NCBI GenBank assembly: GCA_946480565.1
Contig: CAMLKR010000068.1
Coordinates: 1-10,506, forward strand
Reading direction: 5' to 3'
Origin: an uncultured Arenimonas sp.
GTDB lineage: Bacteria > Pseudomonadota > Gammaproteobacteria > Xanthomonadales > Xanthomonadaceae
Length of the DNA: 10,506 nt
How positions within the stretch are numbered: position 1 is the first letter of the stretch; every line of letters starts with the position of its first letter. The notes beneath the pieces were generated by a model, which was not told where the DNA came from, made no database searches, and worked only from the letters and a program-made list of their open reading frames with translations. Of this stretch, positions 5,882 to 10,506 are shown piece after piece. A program made the translations under genes and the position numbers.

Positions 5882-6610
5882 TTACTTGACGCTGACCAGC
5901 TTGATGTCGAACACCAGGGCCTGGCCCGGGCCGACCGGCGAACGCGGGTCGTTGCCGAAGGCCTTGTCGGCCGGCAGGAAGACTTCCCAGCGGGCGCCGG
6001 TGGGCATCATCACCAGGGCCTCGCGCACGCCGGCGATCGGGAACTCGCTGACCTTGAAGCTGGCCGGGGTCGGGTTGGCCTGGGCGTAGGTGTTGGCGAA
6101 CTCCTGGCCGGTGGAGACCGAGCCGCGGTAGTGCATCTGCACGGTGCTGGCGGCGGTGGGCTTGGCGCCCGCGCCCGGCTCGATCACGCGGTACTGCATG
6201 CCGTTGGGCAGGGTGGTGACGCCCGGCTTGGCGCGGTTGGCGGCGAGGAAGGCATCGGACTTGGTCTTGTTCTCGCGGGCCACGCGCTCGAACTCGGCGC
6301 GGGCCTGGCTGACCATACGCTGCTGCAGGCCGGCCAGCTGGGCCGTCATCTGCTCTTCCGGATGCGCCGGCGCCTTCTTCGCGTAACCGTCCTGCAGGGC
6401 GCGGATGACGGCATTGATGTCGACGTCGACGTTCTGCTGGGACAGGTCCTTGCCCAGGTCGTAGCCGATCGCGTAGCTCAGCACCGCCTTGTTGACCGGG
6501 GCGGGAGCCGGCTGGGACTGCGGCGCCGGGGCCGGGGCGGTCTGGGCCACGGCAACGCCGGCACTCAGACCAAGGGCCGCCAGACTGGCAGCCAACAGAC
6601 GCAACTTCAT
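5882..6610 (-). CDS. Exported FKBP-type peptidyl-prolyl isomerase/chaperone (Mip/FkpA-like)
   Basis: Predicted 242-residue periplasmic protein. A Sec signal (MKLRLLAASLAALGLSAGVAVA, cleavage near 22-23) is followed by a Pro/Ala/Gln-rich linker (24-39), an N-terminal helical dimerisation domain (about 40-125; SYAIGYDLGKDLSQQ, then a long helix around 85-118) and an FKBP domain (about 130-242). This is the architecture of Mip and FkpA, V-shaped dimeric folding helpers for envelope proteins. FKBP landmarks include QMHYRG at 158-163, PIAGVREALVMMPTG at 191-205, LPADKAFGN at 212-220 and ALVFDIKL at 231-238. Compared with FKBP12, the Asp37 position is Ala172 and the Trp59 position is Val195, so isomerase activity may be weak and the chaperone role dominant (inference). 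The start has GGAG 7 nt upstream of ATG 6610. It is followed by a strong hairpin terminator and is probably transcribed alone. Confidence 0.93.
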   Translation of the reverse strand: MKLRLLAASLAALGLSAGVAVAQTAPAPAPQSQPAPAPVNKAVLSYAIGYDLGKDLSQQNVDVDINAVIRALQDGYAKKAPAHPEEQMTAQLAGLQQRMVSQARAEFERVARENKTKSDAFLAANRAKPGVTTLPNGMQYRVIEPGAGAKPTAASTVQMHYRGSVSTGQEFANTYAQANPTPASFKVSEFPIAGVREALVMMPTGARWEVFLPADKAFGNDPRSPVGPGQALVFDIKLVSVK

Positions 6611-6662
6611 CAGGAATCTCCGGTTGTGGATGCGGGGCGATGTGGCACCCCAAAGGCCGCGC

Positions 6663-6668
6663 TAGGAT
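6663..6668 (+). promoter_or_regulatory. Tentative -10 element in the 150-bp divergent spacer (FKBP / enoyl-CoA hydratase)
   Basis: The spacer 6611-6760 is the longest gene-free stretch and should hold promoters for both flanking genes. The sequence GCTAGGATAGCCC at 6661-6673 resembles the CTANNATNGC form of -10 boxes often seen in GC-rich gammaproteobacteria; TAGGAT reads on plus and TATCCT on minus, so the element is nearly symmetric. No convincing -35 hexamer is present on either strand. The hydratase ATG has its own GGAG at 6752-6755, 5 nt upstream. Weak evidence. Confidence 0.3.
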
Positions 6669-6760
6669 AGCCCCCGCACGGCTGAACCGCTACTGACACC
6701 AGCCATCGCCCGGATCCGACCGGCACGGGCGACCGAAGTTCCACCATCCACGGAGTTCCC

Positions 6761-7543
6761 ATGGCTTTCAGCAACCTGCTCGTCGAGGACCGCGGCGCCG
6801 TCCGCCGGATCACGCTCAACCGTCCCGACAAGCTCAATGCCCTCAACCACGCGACGCTGACCGAACTGCACGCCGCCTTCGAAGCCGCCGGAACGGACGA
6901 CTCGGTGCGGGTCGTCGTGCTCACCGGCGCCGGCCCCAAGGCCTTCGTCGCGGGCGCCGACATCGCCGAGATGAACGGGCTGAGCCCGGTGCAGGCGCGC
7001 GACTTCTCCCGTCACGGGCAGCGGCTGATGTCGCGGATCGAGCAGCTGGGCAAACCGGTGCTGGCCATGGTCAACGGTTTTGCCCTGGGCGGCGGCCTGG
7101 AGCTGGCGATGGCCTGCCACCTGCGCATCGCCGCCGACAGCGCCAAACTCGGCCAGCCCGAGGTCAACCTGGGCCTGATCCCCGGTTTCGGCGGCACCCA
7201 GCGCCTGCTGCGCCTGGTGGGCCGCGGCGCCGCACTGGAGCTGTGCCTGCTGGGCGCGCCGATCGACGCCACCCGGGCGGCGCAGATCGGCCTGGTCAGC
7301 CGGGTGGTGCCGGCCGACCAGCTCGAAGCCGAGACCCAGAAGTGGGCCGAGCAGCTGGCGGCGTCCGCACCCCAGGCTCTGTGTGGTGTCCTGGACGCCG
7401 TGCTGCTGGGCGGCGAGGCGCCGCTCGAGGCCGGCCTCGACTATGAAACCCAGGCGTTCGCGCTGGCCTTCTCCACCGACGACATGAAGGAAGGCACCGG
7501 TGCCTTCCTGGCCCGGCGCAAGCCGCAGTTCACGGGCCGCTGA
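6761..7543 (+). CDS. Enoyl-CoA hydratase (short-chain crotonase)
   Basis: Predicted 260-residue cytoplasmic enzyme that adds water to trans-2-enoyl-CoA in beta-oxidation or related acyl-CoA pathways. The crotonase pattern is complete: LNRPDKLNALN at 19-29, the first oxyanion loop AFVAGADI at 61-68, NGFALGGGLELAMACHLRIA at 105-124 and LGQPEVNLGLIPGFGGTQRL at 130-149. Both catalytic glutamates are present, Glu114 and Glu134, spaced 20 residues apart as in rat mitochondrial hydratase. The C-terminus DDMKEGTGAFLARRKPQFTGR is the usual ending. The start is set by GGAG at 6752-6755, 5 nt from the ATG. Only 15 nt separate it from rsxC, so it likely heads the same transcript. Exact chain-length preference is unknown; a 3-hydroxybutyryl-CoA dehydratase role is possible. 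Confidence 0.95.
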   Translation: MAFSNLLVEDRGAVRRITLNRPDKLNALNHATLTELHAAFEAAGTDDSVRVVVLTGAGPKAFVAGADIAEMNGLSPVQARDFSRHGQRLMSRIEQLGKPVLAMVNGFALGGGLELAMACHLRIAADSAKLGQPEVNLGLIPGFGGTQRLLRLVGRGAALELCLLGAPIDATRAAQIGLVSRVVPADQLEAETQKWAEQLAASAPQALCGVLDAVLLGGEAPLEAGLDYETQAFALAFSTDDMKEGTGAFLARRKPQFTGR

Positions 7544-7558
7544 GCCCGACGCGCCGCC

Positions 7559-9061
7559 ATGCGCCCGAACCGCTTCCACGGCGGCCTGCGCCTGGCCGGC
7601 CACAAGGCCGAATCCACCGCCGGCGGGCTGCGGCCCTGCCCGGCGCCCGCGGTGCTGCGCGTGGCCCTGGCCCAGCACGCCGGGCGGCCGGCCCGGGCCT
7701 GCGTGGACGTCGGTGAGCCAGTACGGCGCGGCCAGGTGCTGGGACGCGCCGACGGCGAGCTGAGTGCGGACGTGCATGCGCCGCGCGCCGGACGCGTCCT
7801 GGCGATCCGCCCCGGCGAGGTGCCTGGTCTGCCGGGTCTGGCGACCACCGAAATCTGGCTGGCGGTCGAGGGCGACCAGGCCGGGCCGATGCCGCCGCTG
7901 GATGGACTGCAGGCGGAACCCGCGCAGCTGCGCGAGCGTATCCGCGCCGCCGGCGTCGTCGGCCTGGGCGGCGCCGGCTTCCCGACCGCCGAGAAACTTT
8001 CGGTCGGACGGGAGCTGCTGATCCTCAACGGTGCCGAATGCGAACCCTGGATCGCCTGCGACGATGCGCTGCTGCGCGAACACGCCGACGAGGTGGTACT
8101 GGGCGGGCGGTTGCTGGCGCGCGCCGTCGGCGCCGGCCGCGCGCTGCTGGCGGTCGAGGACAGCATGGTCGATGCGCTGTCGGCCTGCCGTGCGGCGCTG
8201 GCCGCGCATGGCGCCGGCGTCGTCGAACTGGCGGTGGTGCCGACGATCTATCCGGAAGGCGGCGAGCGCCAGCTGATCCAGGCCCTGACCGGCCGCGAGG
8301 TGCCGCGCGGCGGACTGCCGCGCGACCTGGGCGTGGTCGTGCAGAACGTCGCCACCGCGCGCGCCGCCTGGCGGGCCGTCACCCACGGCGAGCCGTTGAC
8401 CGAGCGCATCGTCACCGTCACCGGCGCCGGCGTGGCGGATCCCGGCAACTACGTGGTGCCGCTGGGAACGACGGTGGCGCATCTGGTGGCGCAGGCCGGC
8501 GGCTACACCGACGACGCGGCCCGCCTGCTGCTGGGCGGGCCAATGATGGGCCTGGCGCTGCCGCACGACGACGTTCCGCTGGGCAAGACCCACAACTGCG
8601 TGCTGGTGCAGACCGCCGCCGAAGTCGCCGCCGAATCGGCGGAACCGGAAATGCCCTGCATCCGCTGCGGCGACTGCGCCCCGGTCTGCCCGGCGCGGCT
8701 GCTGCCGCAGCAGCTGCTGTGGCAGGTGCGGGGCGAGCGTTACGACCGCGCGCTCGACCAGGGCCTGTTCGACTGCATCGAATGCGGCTGCTGCGACCTC
8801 GCCTGCCCCAGCCACATCCCGCTGACCGCGCACTTCCGCCACGGCAAGGCCGAACTGCGCGCGCGCCAGGCCGAAGCGTTGCGCGCCGACGCGGCGCGCC
8901 TGCGCCACGAATCACGCCAGCAGCGGCTGGAGCGCGAAGCGGCGGAGCGCGCCGCGCGCGAAGCCGCCCGCCGCGAATCCGGCGCAGGCGCGGACGCCGT
9001 CGCGGCCGCGCTGGAGCGCGCGCGCGCGCGCCGCAGCGGCGATCCCGGGGCGGCGCCATGA
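7559..9061 (+). CDS. rsxC: RsxC/RnfC, peripheral iron-sulfur subunit of the Rsx/Rnf electron transport complex
   Basis: Predicted 500-residue membrane-associated subunit that carries electrons between the soluble donor/acceptor side and the Rnf membrane complex, which couples redox to ion movement; in E. coli Rsx keeps SoxR reduced. Visible: the N-terminal FHGGLRLAGHK, a barrel-sandwich/lipoyl-like region with VGEPVRRGQVLG and DVHAPRAGRVLAI (about 51-83), the NuoF-like nucleotide/FMN region GLGGAGFPTAEKL (135-147) with LNGAECEPW (156-164), and two 4Fe-4S motifs, Cys367/370/373/377 and Cys406/409/412/416. The last 70 residues are Ala/Arg/Glu-rich and probably coiled-coil. It is shorter than E. 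coli RsxC (740), lacking that protein's long repetitive C-terminus. ATG 7559 has no clear Shine-Dalgarno site, so coupling to the upstream hydratase gene is plausible. The stop overlaps the rsxD start (ATGA at 9058-9061). Confidence 0.95.
   Translation: MRPNRFHGGLRLAGHKAESTAGGLRPCPAPAVLRVALAQHAGRPARACVDVGEPVRRGQVLGRADGELSADVHAPRAGRVLAIRPGEVPGLPGLATTEIWLAVEGDQAGPMPPLDGLQAEPAQLRERIRAAGVVGLGGAGFPTAEKLSVGRELLILNGAECEPWIACDDALLREHADEVVLGGRLLARAVGAGRALLAVEDSMVDALSACRAALAAHGAGVVELAVVPTIYPEGGERQLIQALTGREVPRGGLPRDLGVVVQNVATARAAWRAVTHGEPLTERIVTVTGAGVADPGNYVVPLGTTVAHLVAQAGGYTDDAARLLLGGPMMGLALPHDDVPLGKTHNCVLVQTAAEVAAESAEPEMPCIRCGDCAPVCPARLLPQQLLWQVRGERYDRALDQGLFDCIECGCCDLACPSHIPLTAHFRHGKAELRARQAEALRADAARLRHESRQQRLEREAAERAAREAARRESGAGADAVAAALERARARRSGDPGAAP
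9016..9031. repeat. 16-bp GC-dinucleotide tract (8 units) inside rsxC
   Basis: Eight uninterrupted GC dinucleotides near the 3' end of rsxC, coding for the RARAR part of the Arg/Ala tail. It is alternating purine-pyrimidine, so it can adopt Z-DNA and is prone to slippage. It lies about 27 bases upstream of the rsxD start. Confidence 0.85.
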
Positions 9062-10101
9062 AGACCTTCGCCACGAGCGCTGCGCCCCACCTCCCGGCCC
9101 GGCGCAGCGTCCGCACCGTGATGGGCCTGGTGTTGCTGGCGCTGGCGCCCGGCGTGATCGCCCATGGCGCCTTCTTCGGCCCCGGCATCGCCGTGCAGAT
9201 CCTGCTGGCCACGGCCTTCGCGCTGGGTTTCGAGGCCGCGATGCTGCGCGCGCGCGGCCGGCCGCTGCGGCCGTTCCTGACCGACCTGAGCGCGCCGCTG
9301 ACCGCGGTGCTGTTCGCGCTCTGCGTGCCGCCGCTGGCCCCGTGGTGGATCGCGGCGATCGGAATGGCGGCCGCGATCGTGCTGGCCAAGCATCTTTTCG
9401 GCGGCCTGGGCCACAACCTGTTCAATCCCGCGATGGTCGGCGTGGCGGTGGTGCTGCTGTGTTTCCCGCGCGAGTTCACCCAGTGGCTGCCGCCGGCGGG
9501 CCTGGACCCGGGCATCGGCATGCCGGGCCTGGCCGACAGCCTGCGCGCGGTGCTCACCGGCGAGCTGCCGCCGCCCTGGCGCTGGGACACGCTGGCCCAG
9601 GCCACCCCGCTGGACACGGTGCGTACGCTGGCCGGCCAGGGCGCGACGCTTGCGGAGATCCGCCACGACCCGCTGTTCGGCGACTTCGGCGGCCGCGGGT
9701 GGGAGTGGATCGCCAACTTCTTCGCGCTCGGCGGCCTGTTCCTGCTCTGGAAGCGGATCATCCCCTGGCAGGTGCCGGTGGCGACCCTGGGCACCGTGGT
9801 CCTGCTGACGCTGCCGTTCTGGCTCTACGACCCCGACCTGCACCCCTTCCCGCTGCAGCATGTTTTCTCCGGCGCGCTGGTGCTGGGCGCCTTCTTCATC
9901 GCCACCGATCCGGTCAGCGGCTGCACCACGCCGCGCGGGCGTCTGGTGTTCGGCGTCGGCGTGGCGGTGCTGACCCTGCTGATCCGGCGCTGGGGGGCCT
10001 TTCCGGACGGCGTCGCCTTCGCCGTGCTGCTGATGAACTGCGCGGCGCCCTGGATCGATTTGCACACCCGCCCGCGCATCTACGGCGAGGCCAGGCCATG
10101 A
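9058..10101 (+). CDS. rsxD: RsxD/RnfD, flavinylated membrane subunit of the Rsx/Rnf complex
   Basis: Predicted 347-residue polytopic inner-membrane protein related to NqrB; it holds a covalent FMN and takes part in electron and ion transfer. The real start is ATG 9058 (overlapping the rsxC stop); the frame is open further upstream, but that part is only rsxC read in another frame. Conserved elements: VPPLAPWWIA (90-99), AKHLFGGLGHNLFNPAMVG (110-128), and AQATPLDTVRT (180-190), which equals the SQATPLDTF of E. coli RsxD and makes Thr183 the predicted flavin attachment site. Further conserved are FFIATDPVSGCTTPRGRLVFG and PDGVAFAVLLMN and the C-terminal TRPRIYG. Several hydrophobic segments are visible, near 20-60, 79-111, 124-136, 215-227, 231-256 and 264-335. 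The next gene starts within its stop codon (ATGA at 10098-10101), so rsxC, rsxD and rsxG are coupled. Confidence 0.96.
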   Translation: MKTFATSAAPHLPARRSVRTVMGLVLLALAPGVIAHGAFFGPGIAVQILLATAFALGFEAAMLRARGRPLRPFLTDLSAPLTAVLFALCVPPLAPWWIAAIGMAAAIVLAKHLFGGLGHNLFNPAMVGVAVVLLCFPREFTQWLPPAGLDPGIGMPGLADSLRAVLTGELPPPWRWDTLAQATPLDTVRTLAGQGATLAEIRHDPLFGDFGGRGWEWIANFFALGGLFLLWKRIIPWQVPVATLGTVVLLTLPFWLYDPDLHPFPLQHVFSGALVLGAFFIATDPVSGCTTPRGRLVFGVGVAVLTLLIRRWGAFPDGVAFAVLLMNCAAPWIDLHTRPRIYGEARP

Positions 10102-10506
10102 GCCTCGCCCGCGAACCGCTGCGGGCCGCCGCGCAGCTGGCCCTGGCCGGCCTGATCGCCGCGGCGCTGCTGGCCGGCACCTGGGCCCTGACCCGCGACC
10201 GCATCGCCGCCGCCGAACGCCGCGCCCAGATGCAGGCGCTGGAGATCGTGCTGCCGCCCACCGCCTACGACAACGACCCGGTCGCCGACGCCGTGCAGGT
10301 GCGGGCCGCCGCGTGGCTCGGCCGCGAACAAGCGCGCGTCCACCGCGCCCGCCTGCGCGGCGAGCCCAGCGCCCTGGTGCTGGAAACCACGGCGCCCGAC
10401 GGCTACGCGGGACCGATCCACCTGCTGGTCGCTATCGGCCGCGACGGCCGGGTGCTCGGCGTGCGCGTCACCGGCCACCAGGAAACCCCGGGGCTGGGCG
10501 ACGACA
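10098..10506 (+). CDS. rsxG: RsxG/RnfG, FMN-binding subunit, N-terminal part (3' end outside window)
   Basis: First 136 codons of a single-pass membrane subunit whose periplasmic domain carries covalent FMN in the Rsx/Rnf complex. A transmembrane helix lies at about residues 10-31, followed by RDRIAAAERR. LETTAPDGYAGPIHLLVAIG, then GVRVTGHQETPGLGDD at the window edge, match E. coli RsxG (EATAPDGYSGAIQLLV and VTEHHETPGLGDK). The family SGAT flavin-attachment motif would be beyond the end. The start is set by the ATGA overlap with rsxD and by GAGG at 10087-10090, 7 nt upstream. No stop before the edge, so the gene is cut by the window and not broken. By analogy rsxE would follow, which cannot be seen here. 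Confidence 0.94.
   Translation, partial: MSLAREPLRAAAQLALAGLIAAALLAGTWALTRDRIAAAERRAQMQALEIVLPPTAYDNDPVADAVQVRAAAWLGREQARVHRARLRGEPSALVLETTAPDGYAGPIHLLVAIGRDGRVLGVRVTGHQETPGLGDD

Noticed and set aside
5042..6670. Plus-strand open frame of 542 codons opposite the NUDIX, DUF1289 and FKBP genes
   Set aside because: Antisense shadow of three recognised genes; it reads through the terminator hairpin and has no domain.
6662..8908. Long minus-strand open frame of 748 codons opposite the hydratase and rsxC
   Set aside because: Same artefact: no recognisable domain, low-complexity composition, and it covers two certain plus-strand genes.
1..10506. CRISPR arrays, insertion sequences, tRNA/rRNA genes, att sites, riboswitches, defence or toxin-antitoxin genes
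   Set aside because: None seen: no spaced direct repeats, transposase or integrase motifs or structured RNA signatures, and almost all sequence is used by recognised genes.

Overview
This is a dense, GC-rich chromosomal segment (about 70% G+C by eye) from a gammaproteobacterium. The codon choice, the Rsx/Rnf electron-transport genes and the gene repertoire fit Xanthomonadales (the Lysobacter/Luteimonas/Xanthomonas side). That placement is from pattern memory, not a search. It reads as core housekeeping DNA: there are no mobile elements, tRNA or rRNA genes, CRISPR arrays or phage genes. No stretch over about 150 bp lacks a gene.

Layout, left to right. (1) 1-1081, plus: the 3' end of uvrA (nucleotide excision repair), overlapping by 4 bp a hotdog-fold acyl-CoA thioesterase. 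(2) 1078-1521, minus: a periplasmic PCu(A)C-type copper chaperone whose stop codon interlocks with that of the thioesterase in a CTAG palindrome. (3) 1560-4171, plus: an exported DUF4139 protein, a Delta3,Delta2-enoyl-CoA isomerase and a small lipoprotein in one tight run. It is divergent from the copper chaperone across only 38 bp. (4) 4173-5838, minus: DUF1289 cysteine-cluster protein, NUDIX CoA pyrophosphatase and 3-mercaptopyruvate sulfurtransferase, joined by GTGA and ATGA overlaps. (5) 5882-6610, minus: an exported Mip/FkpA-like FKBP, followed by a strong GC hairpin terminator. (6) 6761-10506, plus: a classical two-glutamate enoyl-CoA hydratase followed by rsxC, rsxD and the start of rsxG (cut by the window edge).

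Functional themes are acyl-CoA and CoA chemistry (thioesterase, isomerase, hydratase, CoA pyrophosphatase), envelope proteins (copper chaperone, DUF4139, lipoprotein, FKBP) and the membrane ion-pumping/electron-transport complex Rsx/Rnf. Neighbouring genes are often translationally coupled.

I see no clear new multi-gene system. The points most worth checking are the FKBP with altered active-site positions, the rsxCDG run headed by an enoyl-CoA hydratase instead of rsxA-rsxB, the DUF4139-isomerase-lipoprotein unit, the 38-bp divergent promoter with a possible leaderless mRNA, and a 16-bp GC-dinucleotide tract just before the rsxC/rsxD junction.
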